Made by a program: the position numbers and the translations under genes. From Ananas comosus (Eukaryota; Streptophyta; Magnoliopsida; Poales; Bromeliaceae), in assembly GCF_001540865.1 (NCBI RefSeq), contig NC_033635.1, positions 3,802,231 through 3,866,230 on the forward strand: a stretch of 64,000 bases of DNA. Direction: 5' to 3'. The notes below the pieces were generated by a model, which ran no database searches, was not told where the DNA came from, and saw nothing but the letters and a program-made list of their open reading frames with translations. Positions 48,021 through 60,031 of this stretch are shown here, one piece after another; position 1 is the stretch's first letter; each line of letters opens with the position of its first letter.

Positions 48021-48382
48021 GAGACCATGTTATAGAGCTCAAGTCCAGCTCAAAAGCTTAATAGATGGAGAAGCTTTTCACATGCTAAAATAGGCTGGAA
48101 AAAAAAAAAAACTCTCTGCACCTTTAAGGTATTCTATTGTTCTAAGTGATTTCAGAGGAACTTAGATCTTGGATCATAGGGTTTGGCCATGCATGGCCAT
48201 GAGACCATGTTATAGAGCTCAAGTCCAGCTCAAAAGCTTAATAGATGGAGAAACTTTTCACATGCTAAAATAGGCAGGGAAAAAAAAAAAAAACTCTCTG
48301 CACATCTAAGGTATTCTATTGTTCCAAGTGATTTCAGAGGAACTTAGACCTTGGATCTTAGGGTTTGGCCATGCATGGCCAC
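48021..48382. repeat. 180-bp tandem duplication
   Basis: Two copies starting gagaccatgttatagagctc at 48021 and 48201, about 95% identical and each ending gggtttggccatgcatggcc. They lie between BUB3 and the vacuolar receptor. No coding capacity was recognised. Confidence 0.85.
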
Positions 48383-48604
48383 GAGCCTCTCCTCACCCGT
48401 CCGGCACGATGTAGGCTTGTTTCGGGCTATACCGTGCCGTGTCAGGCCGACAAGCCTAGGGAAGAGACTCAACACGGTCCCAAAGTTTGGGCCAGGTTGA
48501 GCCGGCACTGATGCTACAGCATCCATACTGTTCTGCAGGCTGCCCGCTTTACATTCTTAATTTTTTTTAATTGTAGAGAGATGGATAGTGTATTTTTTTT
48601 TAAA

Positions 48605-50735
48605 AAAAATTGAAATCATAATTTATGCAAATCATGTAAATAAAATAAAGCCTTTTTGCATAAAAAAAATCACTAGTTTTCAGATTTTGCAAAAAGTTGG
48701 CAATTATTTTGAATTTTACAAATTCAATTTGAATTTTTAATAAACTATTCAAAATATTCTTATCTCTTTTTCTCTTTTTTTTTTTTTTCAGTTCATCCCC
48801 GCCCTCTCCTTCTCCTACTTTCTTTCCCTTCTTCTTCTCCACCGCCTCTGCATCGACGCCGCACTTTCTCCTTTTTTTCGCTCATTTGTTTTTCTCCTTC
48901 TGCTCTGATTCATCTCCCTTTTCGTCATTTCTTCCTCTCTTTCTTCTCTTGCTTTCTTTCCATTTTCCTCCTCTTCCTCCACCGCCCTTACATCGACGCC
49001 ACTCTCCGCTCTCTTATCTCGCCCACACCTCTACCAACGCTAGTAAAGGGCGAGGAAGCGAGAGCAATAGCGAAAATAGATGTAGAAGTTGAAAAAAAAA
49101 AAAGAAAAATAAAAAGAAAAAAATATATATTTTTTCTTTTGTAAAGACTATTATATGTTGTCGTTGCTACAAAAAAAGCCAAAAACCAGAGGAGAGAAAA
49201 AGAAAATAAAGTTACACTATTTGAAATAAAAATTACACTGATTAAGATGAAAATTTGTTTGAGATGAAAGTTGCACTGAAAATTACATTTATTAAGCGAA
49301 AGTTATACTCTTTAAGCGAAAATTTTGTTGTTTGAGAAAAAATTACACTGTTTTAAACAAAGCTTGTACTCTTTGAGCGAAAATTGTACCGTTTGAGACG
49401 AAAGGTGCACTCTTTGAGCAAAGTTAGAACATTTAAAACTATTTGAGATTAAGTTGCATAACAAAAAATAGAAGTTGCACTGTTTTAGACAAAATTGCAC
49501 TGTTTGAGACTAAATTACTCTATTTGAGACTTACATCATTTAAACTATTTGAACTAAGTCTCAAACAGTGTAACTTAGTCTCAAATAATTTTAAATGGTA
49601 TAATTTGCCCTGAAAAAGTACAACTTCTATTTATATGGTGCAACTTAATCTCAAATAATTTTAAATGATACAATTTCGCTCAAAAACTATAATTTTCGTC
49701 TCAAACAGTACAACTTTCACTCAAACATTATAATCTTTATCTCAAATAGTACAACTTTTGCTCAAAGAGTGCAAATTTTATTTCAAACAATATAATTTTT
49801 TCTCAAACAGTGCAACTTCTATTCAAAGAGTGCAGCTTTCACTTAAATAATATAACTTTGCTCAAAAAGTACAACTTTTGTCTCAAACAGTATAATTTTT
49901 GCCTGAAAGAGTATAATTTTCGTCTTAAATAGTGCACTTCATTATCTTCTTCTTTCTCCTCTGGTTCTTAGTCTTTCCTGTAGCAGCAACGATACATAAT
50001 AGTCTTCACATAAGAAAAAAAATATTTTTTTTTCTTTTTATTCTTTTTTTTTTTTTTTACCCTTTATATCTTTTTTCACTATCACGCTCCCTTTCTTACT
50101 CTTTTGGCTCAACAATCGCCCATGCCCGATACACTTTCCCACCCTATCATCCTTAAATCTTTTGATATCTTCGTCGTGGTCACCATCCACGACCACACAC
50201 TCCGCCGCAAACTCACTTCCATAATTTATACCAAATCCGAACCGGCATCGGTAGAGATGGACGAGGTAAGAGAGCGAAGCGTGACGTCATTGTAGGGACG
50301 GTGAAGGAAGAAGAGGAGGAAGCGGAAGTGAGAGCGGGAGTAGAAGAATAGGAAGAAATGACAAGAAAGAGAGAGAAGGAGAGGAAGAAACGATGATGGA
50401 GATGAACCGAAACGAAAAAAGAAGAAGAAAAGAGCGGGACATCAATAAAGGAGCGGTCAAAGAGAAGAAAAAGGGTGAGAAACCAGGTAGAGAAGAAGAG
50501 AAAGAAAAGACGAGGAAAGAGATGAAATAAAGCGGAAAGAGAAAAACAAATGAGCAAGAAAAAGAGAAAAAAATATATATATATTTTGATCAATTTACCA
50601 AAAATTCAAATCAAATGTGCATTCAAAATAGTGACCCACTATTATAAAACCTCAAATTGGAGATTTTTTATGCAAATTGGCCATAAAACAAATAAAACTT
50701 TATAATACCGTATAATTATGAAGAAATGAAAACAC
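48605..50735. mobile_element. Large foldback element with minisatellite arms
   Basis: About 2.1 kb with imperfect mirror symmetry. The outer arms match in order: ttgcataaaaaaaatc with ttgcataaaaaatctc; gaattttacaaattcaattt with the reverse complement of the right side. Next come pyrimidine-rich tracts, then ccagaggagagaaa (about 49178) versus tttctcctctgg (about 49954), then an inverted minisatellite in the centre. No transposase is visible. It may be a foldback or MULE-type non-autonomous element. Frames inside are composition artefacts. Confidence 0.65.
49205..49945. repeat. Inverted minisatellite array
   Basis: Degenerate repeat of about 17-22 bases. Left of about 49545 the unit reads roughly ttgcactgtttgagacgaaa; right of it the same unit appears in reverse complement (tctcaaacagtgcaactttc). 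The two halves could pair into a long hairpin. Confidence 0.75.
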
Positions 50736-51065
50736 GGAGCAATGCCAAAAGAACAAGAAACAAGAAAAAGAGTCGAACAATGATGCGAACAAAGTTCCAT
50801 TGTAAACAGTAATTGAACTGCAAATTATGATTCAGGGCAAAAAATCTATACATGTACAGCTACAGAAAGATGTAGTTCTAAGAATAAATATCGTTTAATT
50901 TCACACAGCCCTCGCTCCGATCCGTCAAACAGATACTATTTTTTGTTCATTAAAATCAGCCTATTTACCTTTTAATATTGGTGGAATAGACCGTGAAACA
51001 GTCGGACCAGAGGTTGGCCTCTTACAACTTTCGGACGATCCTACATGCGAATCAAAACTTGTGCT

Positions 51066-54000
51066 TCATGCGTGTTCTTCTTGATGCAAATGACTCACGA
51101 CCTCTCCTTGGTTGTCGAGTGGCATGTACTGAGCCATAATAGCCCTAATCTCGGAGTCCATGTATGACTGAGAGAGAGAGAGAGAGAGTGAGAATTATGA
51201 TAGTGGGCTAAAAGAAAAATATATGAATGAAGAGCAACGTGTCAGCATATTTACCCTTAATCTATACTTGTACACAACATATGCTCCTGCCGCAACAGCG
51301 GCCAAGATTATCGTAATCACCCAAACAGCAACCCAGGTTGCTTTCGCTTCACTTGCTCTCTTACCTGCAAATTTTCCATTCCGATGGTTATCAAATGATA
51401 TTATTTGCTGGGAGTCATGGGATACAACCAAAACCACCTTATTATTATTAAAAAGAAAAGAAAATAAACTTTTATGAACTTACTAATGCAAGTATCGTGC
51501 TCCCTGATGTACAAAAGGTCTCCGCTGCAGGTGCAATCGTAGCTTCCCCATGTATTTTTGCAGCTGCATTCAGGGCACTGGCAAGCTTTCTTCTCCTTGC
51601 ATTCATCAATATCTGTGAATGTAAAAGAGAAATATAGTTCGACCACTGATATGTTGAGCAACCAGATTTACTTGTTTTGCATTTCTTCAAATAAATGTTT
51701 CTAACCATATAAATCTAGAATAAGGGAAGAGGCCCATTCTAAGTCAATTAAGTGGTTAAGCAAGAATGATACCTTCACATGTTTTAACACCGTCGCCTTT
51801 GAACCCAGAGGGACATTGGCATTTGTTATCTCCCACTTGCTAAATAAACCAGATGAATAGATTACAAGAATCACTTAAGAAAGAGAGATAAATAGATCAA
51901 AAGAATCACTTTAAAAAAGAGCAATCAAATAAAGGATAAGGCAAAATTGGTCCAGATTTTGCAGACTTAATGGATCTAAACTAACCAGGCATGCCGAGAA
52001 GGTGTTTCTGTCATGACTGCCCTTCCAACAGCCACCGTTGTTTATCCGGCATCTTCCAGGCCCAAAAGCTGCACCGCAAAAAAAGAATTCACAGTGCCAC
52101 AATAAGCGTAAGCTTCCAGAAAAGTATATACTGCTAGAAGAAATTCTTGAACTCTTGAGTGGAGATAAACATTTATCTTCCAACACAGCTGAGAGAGAAC
52201 ATGGTTATGAAACATATATGAATAAAGTGCTATAATAATCTCAATAATATTATGCTGCCAAAACATCACAAAAGAGATTTTCCTTGCTTTTCATAAATTG
52301 AAATAAATAATAAGATCTGTGTATTTATCAGAGAGCAGTATTGAGAGGTTGCAACTGAACAAACACCATTGGAAAACTCGAGAAATAAGGTTGATAATGA
52401 AAAGCTACTTGCTCTCATACTACTCGAACGTGCATCTACCCATCAACTTCCTTCGTCCAGTTATGAATAAGGAACAAGCAGGACAAAATAAGTTATTGAC
52501 TAGGTATACACAATGGGCATGTTTGATTCGCTTTTTTTTCACCCTGGAATCGGAATCGGAATTGGTGAATCCGTTTGTGGGTGTTTGGTATGCGGGAGTC
52601 CCATTCCGATTCCCATTCCCGAGTGGAATAGGAATCCCCCAATCACCTCATTTTTCAATCCGGCCTAGGATGCCGGATTGGAAGTTGAATCCGGATGGAA
52701 TGGATATTTATTCGGATTAAATTTATTTTTTCAACTTTTTTAATTAAAATATGAGTTAAAATTTAAAAATTAAATATATAATTTTAAATTTTAATTTGAA
52801 CTTAAATTAAAATTTAATTTAATCAAGTATTTCGAATCTAACTTATAAATTTGAATTTAAATTAAATTTTAATTTATATAAAGTTTTATTCAAATTTTAT
52901 TTCAAACTTAAATTAAATTTATAGATTCAAATTAAAATTTAAATTGTAATTTTAGTTTGAATTTGAATAAATCAAAATTTAGTTTCACATTTTGAATTAT
53001 CCACTCAACTTCAAAGTTTAATTTTTTTTAAAAAAATAGATTTAAAATTTTGACATTATTTCAAAATTTTGATGTAAATTTTTAATATTTAATATTTAAT
53101 TTGAATTTAAATTAATATATTATAAAGATAATGTTAGTATATTAATTTGATTACGTTTTTTATATCAATCTGAATCAAACACCGACAATGGAAATGATTT
53201 ATTCCGATTCCGATTCAGATGATGAACCAAACAGAATAAGGTAGTGAGTCATTCCGATTCCGATAACAGCTTATTTTGATTCCGATTCCGATTCTGACTC
53301 CAACTTCGAACCAAACACGCCCAATATGTCTGTAACAAACCTATACATCTTTTAAGCCTAAAAAGTTATGAGCAACAACAGCTTTTTTTTTGAGGTGTTG
53401 AGATAAAATTAATCAATTGAAAGATGTAGCTTGACATACTACATTATTTTAAACTGTGTTCCCTGTAAGCCTATTATATAGCATTGACCAGAAAGTCTGT
53501 GCCTTTCATCCTGTATGCATCAAGAAAGAGGCTCAGGCCCAATCTAAGCAACCAGCTATTGAAGGGAAAAGAATTACCTTCACAATTGCTATAACCATCA
53601 CCTTTGAACTGCACACCATCAAACACAGGGCATTCACAAACTCTGCCACGAAAAGTGTCCTGGAAAAAAGACAGCTGTCACGATATAAAAGTTTTTAAGG
53701 AGTAAGCAGGCTCAATAATTATTCAATCAGTACCTTGCAGGCTGTAATGTTGGAAGCCTTATCTTGCCAGCATCCACCATTTTCATTCAGGCATTCATTT
53801 GTTTCAATATCTGTATTGAAAATATCACAGATCAACTTCCGTTTTTTCAATTTAACAGCAAGAAAGGAATTGTGCGAATGAATATACAAGTCCAATTTTT
53901 CTCTCACCATCGCTCAAACAAACAGCTGGCTCAGTAGTTTCCTCAAAACCAGCACAAATGGCTTTCAGAACAGCTTTTTTCTCGAGCTTTCCTGCAATTT

Positions 54001-56879
54001 AACAGTTAACACAACTAAGGCTGAAAATCAGCTAAAGGTAGCTAGAAGTTATCCAAGACTTTACCGCGATATTGTCGATTGTTGACAACAAGGGTAGGTA
54101 GTATGGTAACATCTCCCCTTGAACCTTTTCCAATCTGCAGATAATTTACATTAAATATGAGGTACAATATACTGAATGAATGCAAGCTTCGAAGGTTGCA
54201 AACAAGCATTACTCCTGATACTTCAGTTCAATAGATCTGACAGATCAACAGACATAAAATATATACTTCACCTGTGCATCTTGTTCCATTTTCAACATTG
54301 GATTGTCAGAATCGGCATCTGGATCTCCCATGCACTTCTCAATCTTCTTGGCATCTAGCCCTGTCAAAAGTAACCAACATTATTATCCAATTTGTGTCAT
54401 TTTCATCCATGATGATTGTAGATATAGCATGATTGAAATATAAGAAGTAATATTGACAGGAAAGCAGGCCTACCTAGCGATTTAATAACAGTGTCAGCAC
54501 AATCCTTGTTATACTTTTTCTCCTTCATAGGGCACCTGATGTGAAAATCTGTCGCATAATCCCACCAGACCCAGGGTCTTTTGCTTTCATTAGCAACATT
54601 AAACACACAAAGCTGTCTCAAATTCTCCACAACCACATCCTTGCCTTCGTAACCAGTGCTAAAATCTTGTTCAGGATCAGGTGCACAATATCTTCCATGG
54701 TTAATGCATTGAGACTTGCACTGTTTGCTGACAATAAATGCTTGAGGACAGTACCAAGTTATATAATGGGGTGTAAACTGACTATAACCTCCTTTTTCAA
54801 GTAGTTGAGCTGCACCCTTAAATTCCTTTATGAAATCCATTAACATATCACACTTGGGTCCACACTCATCATTGCTGTTAGTCCATAGCTCATACTCCAC
54901 ACGATCATCTGGGTGTGGAACAGACTCCCTCCAGTCAAGGTTCACATTGACCATATCGCCGCTTCTAACAGCCTTCTTTAATTGTTCACCAAACTTTTTA
55001 TCGATAAGTGCAGATGGGATTGTTATGTTTTGTATATATTTTGCAGAATCATCATCCTCTCGGGGCAAATCCATGGTTATTAAGGGTTCGTCCTTGTCAT
55101 CTATAACGAGAACTGCCGAAGCGCCAGCATTTTGAGCATTCCAAACCTTCTTAGCAAAAAGGCAATCTGTATAGGCACAGAATACACTTAGGACTATACA
55201 GTTTGAAGGTTGAAGATTCCAACAAAAACAGTGGATCTGTGGATGGGCAATAACATATCCTTTAGCAGCAAAATAAGACTAGAATGACCTTTAAAAAGTT
55301 ACTGCAGGCTTGTAGAAACACCTTCTGATATTTTCTGAATTAACTGTTTAAATAAAGACGAGCTGCAGCACAGGTTTTTGATTTTGGAAAAAAAAAAAAA
55401 AAAACAATGATTTGAACGCAAATCTCTTACAACAGTGAGGTGGGCAGGATTCTCAATAACAAAAACCAGGGCATCCATTTTCTAACAGTAAATGCTACAT
55501 AAGGTGGGGAAGTGTAGAGCAGCTTTAAGAACTGATTGGATTTTCCCGAATTTTCTGACACTTTGATACTCCAAGAACAGAATTCAAATGGGGTTCAAAA
55601 GATGAATGATCATTAAGTAAGATGATACCTTGAAAAGAAGCAGCTATAAAGTCTACATAATAATTTATATAACCATACACAATACACAGAGGGAGATTCA
55701 ACCAGATGAACACTACATTTATCAGATGTACAAGATGGTATACTATGCATGGGTTTACTTAGCAACAATAGAAAGCAAACCCATTATAATTTTACATAAA
55801 AGAAAGTTTAATTGATGATACAAGTGAAAGCTGACAGAACCTTTTTGTTAATGCTGATTTAATCTCACACTACATCTTATATGTGTCATCTGAACACTTA
55901 ATTGGAGATTCTACAATGCATCTGGACTGTAGGATTAAAACGAGAGGGCATCCAACAATTCAAAAAACAAACAGCAATTTTATTACATGCCGGAAAATAC
56001 GAATACCAGAAATCTCTGGGATCTATTTACAAATCAATATGTGCTATTGATGCAAAATCTTATTTCTGGCAGTTCAAAGTTGCTAATGTGAGTTTTATGA
56101 ACATTCATAAATGTTTTTCCCAGCCAGAGAACTTATTCAGAAAAAAATGAGATTCCTATTGAATAAAGTACACGAATAATTCCAATATGTGAACATACTC
56201 GAATGTTTTCCACAATTAGCTTGAGAAAAATGAATCGTCTCGAACTTTACCAAAAAAAATCAAGGATTCACTTCATAATTCATCGCATTTGTTCATGAAC
56301 AACTCGAACTGGCTTATCCTCGACCATCTAAATCTCCTATTTCATAGCAAAAACAATCCCCACAATTCACCAACAACAAGAGCAAATTTTAAAAAAAAAA
56401 AAAAACACTAAAAAAAAAAATTTTAATCCGACAATTTATTAGATTAACAACTCAGATCCAAAATTCGTGCTTATGATCCGATCCGAAAAAGATTTAACAC
56501 AAAAAAAAAAGAAAGAAAAGGACGAGATGATCACATTACCCCCGCGATCGATGAGGAGGAAGTTGGGGAGCGCCCCGGGCTTGGCGCGGAACGACTCGGC
56601 GAACTCCTCGCACGCGTCGGCGTTGTTGCCACCCTTGGGGTACACCACTGTCCCCGCCATGCTCCCCCCGTACTGCGGGATCCCGAAGTTGCCGATGGCG
56701 CTGTCGTGCTTCCCCCGCAGCTCCGAGGGCGAGATCACCATCAAGCTGTTCTTCTCCACCACGAACCTCCCCTCCACCGCCGTCGCCACAAACCCTAACC
56801 CTAACGCAACCGCCACCACCGCAGCCACCACCGACGCGAGCGGAATCCCTAGCCCGACCCCGTCGGATATCCTCCCCAT
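51066..56879 (-). CDS. VSR: Vacuolar sorting receptor (BP-80 family)
   Basis: Twelve exons on the minus strand: 56879-56540, 55166-54474, 54360-54272, 54134-54065, 53991-53908, 53810-53734, 53659-53578, 52068-51986, 51839-51773, 51612-51484, 51364-51255, 51167-51066; 641 aa, all in phase. VSRs are type I membrane proteins that bind NPIR-type vacuolar signals in the Golgi/TGN and recycle via clathrin adaptors. Landmarks: N-terminal signal peptide (about 1-37); protease-associated domain (about 55-170, with [26 protein letters not shown] over intron 1); central cargo domain ([14 protein letters not shown]); EGF repeats from [13 protein letters not shown], with calcium-binding DIDEC (529-533); transmembrane helix about 582-604 ([20 protein letters not shown]); cytosolic tail with tyrosine sorting motif YMPL (622-625). 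The length fits the family (about 620-640). The subclade is not assigned. Confidence 0.97.
52515..53322. mobile_element. Tourist-like MITE in VSR intron
   Basis: 808-bp insert in the intron between exons 7 and 8. Ends GGGCATGTTTGATTCG... and ...CGAACCAAACACGCCC are inverted, with AAT on both sides (52512-52514, 53323-53325). The arms hold repeated ggaatcggaat / attccgattccg motifs and the middle is very AT-rich. The long open frame at 52319-52720 crosses its left arm and is not a gene. Confidence 0.7.
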
Positions 56880-57010
56880 CTCCGCCGCAAACCCTACGAA
56901 AAGCGAGATCGAAGGAGAGGTTACGGATCGGGGGAGGAGGAGAAGGAGAGGGATTTGTCGGGGGCTTCGATCGCGTTCTCCGAGAGTGAGGAGAGGGTGA
57001 GAGAGTAACT
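56880..57010 (-). promoter_or_regulatory. 5' leader of the VSR gene
   Basis: CT-rich leader (minus strand) with a telo-box-like gtagggtttgcggcgg directly before the ATG. The transcription start is not determined. Confidence 0.35.
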
Positions 57011-57196
57011 CGAGCTGATGACCCTCTGGTGTTAATTTTTTTTAATTTTTATTTTATTTTATTTTTAAATTCTGAGAGATCTTTGCGGAGTTATTGACCG
57101 GTGACGTCGGAGAAGGTCCGAGAGAATGCTGTTTGGTGTTCGGAGATTATTGTTTGGACCATGTGCATTCCCGCACCTCAAACACCGCTTCTAAGG

Positions 57197-57430
57197 TACG
57201 TTTGGTTGTATGGAATTAAAACTGTAGTGTAGTTTTAATTATATTAAATATTATAAGTATTTAATTTAATGCACTTGAATTCCATTAAGTTTGGATCTCA
57301 AACACTGAAGTATTTGGTTATACGCTATTCTAACTGTACTATAATTTTAATTGCATTCAAATTTATGTATGATAGGTATTTAATTTAACACAATTGAATT
57401 CAAAAATAGTCATTATTATGCCCATATTGA
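57197..57430. mobile_element. Tourist-like MITE fragment
   Basis: Begins ggtacgtttggttgtatgg after TAA and contains two related blocks (gtatttaatttaatgca..., ggtatttaatttaacac). The matching right end was not located. Confidence 0.3.
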
Positions 57431-58240
57431 TCGTAGTTGAAAAAAATAATTTTAAACAATAGGTGAAGTTACCTACATAGTCATCTTTTAGTCCGAAAAA
57501 AAAAATTTATATTGGGGTAAATCTCACTGTCCCACAAACTAAATAATAAAAGATGTAGATAAAGTTTTTGACTGTATGTTACCAAATAAATTATTTATAA
57601 CTACAGTATTTTAATTAGATATATAGTTCATACAATGCATAGACTAAAATAGTAAAGTACAATAAAAAGTGCTCTTTTAAAATAATAAAACAGTAGAGTG
57701 CAATAAAAAATAAATTTAGACTATATATTTTAAATTTTAAATAAAGAATAAATTTCAACTATATAATTAAGTTTTAAGCTTAGAGTAAATTTTAACCATA
57801 AAATTTTAATAGAATATATGGAAAATATCTCGACAGAATAAATCTAGACCCTATAGTGCAATTAAATTTTGAGCAAATAAATCTAGACAAAATACATCTA
57901 GATCATAAAGTATTATTGCAATTTGAAGCTTAAGAGTAGATCATGACCAGTCCTAAAGTTTCTTGCACTATTTGGCACAATATTAGATTAGATATATTAG
58001 ATGCTAGATTAAATTGATAATATTTTAGTCTTTAAAATTAATTTAATAAAATTAATTTATATCATATCTAGAAATTTTAAGCTTCGAAACAAATCTTTTA
58101 CTTGGCATCAAGCTTTCTCATAAATTAACTGTATCGATAGAATTACTATTTAATATGTAGGAAACTGGCATTCAAAGTTATAATATTTCATAAGTGAGGT
58201 TTCTAATGTCATAGAGTTGGTTTTTAATTTTAAAAATTTC
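57431..58240. other. Gene-free AT-rich DNA
   Basis: No gene or intact element recognised. TA and GA microsatellites begin at about 58248. Confidence 0.4.
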
Positions 58241-58247
58241 ATTGGAA

Positions 58248-58292
58248 TATATATATATATATATTATATATTATAATATAATATATATTATA

Positions 58293-58332
<40 letters not shown>
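58248..58332. repeat. (TA)n and (GA)n microsatellites
   Basis: TA-rich tract, then a long GA run abutting the next foldback element. A short TA and long GA run also follow that element (58867-58921). Confidence 0.85.
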
Positions 58333-58336
<4 letters not shown>

Positions 58337-58866
58337 GGCTACTATGCTATCGAAGCACGGAGCCTTCCGTGCTTCCAGCTCGTTTTCGATGTTGCGACTT
58401 TCGATCGTCGATCGGCTCGTTAAACTTGATCTAGAGTATTTGGAGTACCTAGAAATAAATTTATTATTTTTTCGATATCATTTGCTAGTGATCGAATGGG
58501 CTCAAAATCAATAAATTTCAATGGCCGTAGTGAGCCGTTTGCAGTTTAACGTGTTGAAATATCCAAATCACGTAAAATTTTGATAGAAATTCTTTTATAC
58601 TTATATAAAACAGATCAATATCTTTGATTTAAAATTTAAATATCATATTATTATATTTTGTAAGATTTTATTTTTCAGCCGTTGATTTTGAGCCCCTTCG
58701 TTCACTAGGCAAATGAATTCGTAAAATCATAAATTTATTTTCTAGGTACTTCAAATACTCTAGATCAAGTTTAACGGAGCCGATCGATTATTCGAAAGTC
58801 GCAACATCGAAAACGAGCTGGAAGCACGGAAGGCTCCGTGCTTCCGATAGCATAGTAGCCTCACTC
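58333..58866. mobile_element. Foldback MITE, class I, nearly complete
   Basis: 534 bp. Left gtgaggctactatgctatcg, cassette gaagcacggagccttccgtgcttc, ctcgttttcgatgttgcgac, gatcgtcgatcggctcgtta, gatctagagtatttgg; the right arm is the reverse complement ending gatagcatagtagcctcac. Core cacttt/cactaggcaaat as in other class I copies. This is the best single representative of the class. Confidence 0.85.
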
Positions 58867-58921
<55 letters not shown>

Positions 58922-58924
<3 letters not shown>

Positions 58925-59516
58925 TAAGCTAGAATACTATCGATAGTATCAAGCGCTTAGTGTTATCGAGTTTTCAGCCCTTGGATGAAAAAATGTACAA
59001 TTACGATGATGTAGACCCCCAAGAGTTGAGTAAGTTATTTGCAAGGATTTAAGTGCCATGACACGAGGTCGTGTTGGAAACTTGCCGACTCGGTACGACA
59101 CGGTGCATGCCGATCCGTGCCGATGCGTGCCAAGCCGTGCCGATGCGTGCCGGTTAAAAAAATTCTTGTGTGCCGACACATAATAGTATGAAATATTTAT
59201 TTTCTTTAGCAACAAAATATTCTAACTATTTATTATATCTTTTTATCACATCTTTTGAATTTTATTGAGAAAATTACTTACTAATTTAAAGAATAAAGGA
59301 TTTTGAGCTGTGTCATCGGGATAGGGTCTGTATCGTGCCAGTATCTTATTGGCACGGTACGGCACAGTGGATACGGTTCGTACCGACGGGTACGTAAAAC
59401 CTTGGTTATTTATTGAATAGTATAATCCAATGGGTAAAAATAATTAAAGGGTTAAATCTAACAGCGGAAAACTCGATAGCACCAAGCACTTGGTACTATC
59501 GATAGTATCCAAGCAG

Positions 59517-59520
<4 letters not shown>
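58922..59520. mobile_element. Foldback MITE, class II, hosting a nested element
   Basis: Left aactaagctagaatactatcgatagtatc and right ...gatagtatccaagcagg are inverted. The class II interior (gttgag...tgaatagtataatccaatgggtaaaaat) is interrupted between 59041 and 59404 by another transposon. Cassette: caagcgcttagtg/caccaagcacttgg type. Confidence 0.75.
59041..59404. mobile_element. Nested hAT-like MITE
   Basis: About 364 bp with inverted ends CAAGGATTTAAGTGCC and (reverse complement of right end) CAAGGTTTTACGTACC. It is flanked by the direct repeat GTTATTT (59034-59040 and 59405-59411). A 7-8 bp duplication suggests hAT. The interior holds tandem gtgccgatgcgtgcc motifs and 'ggcacggtacggcac'. 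Confidence 0.75.

Positions 59521-59585
<65 letters not shown>
59521..59585. repeat. Long (TA)n microsatellite
   Basis: Pure TA tract separating two class II foldback elements. Confidence 0.9.
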
Positions 59586-59587
<2 letters not shown>

Positions 59588-59839
59588 TGAGTTGGAATGC
59601 TTTTAGAAATATTAGCCTTTTGTATTTTTACTTCTAATTTGTTTGGATCAACTCCTTTGCCCAACATTAGCCTTTGGATTAATACTGTTCCACNCTAGGA
59701 TGATGTGGGCCTCCTAGGGTTGAGTGGGTGGTTGGTTGAATAGTATAATCTAACGGGTAAAAATGATCAAAGACAGAGATCTAACGGTAAAAAATTTACA
59801 AGCACCAAGTGCTTGGTACTTTTACAAGTACCATAACCG

Positions 59840-59842
<3 letters not shown>
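59586..59842. mobile_element. Foldback MITE, class II, with single-N join
   Basis: Left gtgagttggaatgcttttag, interior ggattaatactgttccac N ctaggatgatgtggg, cctagggttgagtgggtgg, right aatttacaagcaccaagtgc...accataaccgg; TA repeats on both sides. The N is at 59694. Confidence 0.7.
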
Positions 59843-59873
<31 letters not shown>

Positions 59874-59996
59874 TTTAAGAGCATGGTGTTTGAGTTTTAG
59901 TTATACACCAGTAACAGGTAAAATGTTTATCTTGTTAATACATAATTCCGAGTGTCACGCTTTGCGCATGTTGAAGGTGAAAGGTGTGTGACTTCG

Positions 59997-60027
<31 letters not shown>

Positions 60028-60031
60028 TTTT
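59997..60031. repeat. (TTTA)n microsatellite
   Basis: About nine units of ATTT. Confidence 0.9.

Noticed and set aside
49205..49945. Regularly repeated units resembling a CRISPR array
   Set aside because: Units are degenerate, contiguous without unique spacers, and invert at the centre; the genome is a plant nuclear one.
50213..50593. 126-codon Phe/Leu/Ser-rich minus-strand frame
   Set aside because: Purine-rich low-complexity arm of the foldback element gives hydrophobic residues by composition.
52319..52720. 133-codon frame within the VSR intron
   Set aside because: It spans the left arm of a MITE and ordinary intron; no conserved motif.
56785..56808. CCCTAACCCTAA motif as an interstitial telomere
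   Set aside because: Only two units and within the VSR signal-peptide codons (LGLGF).
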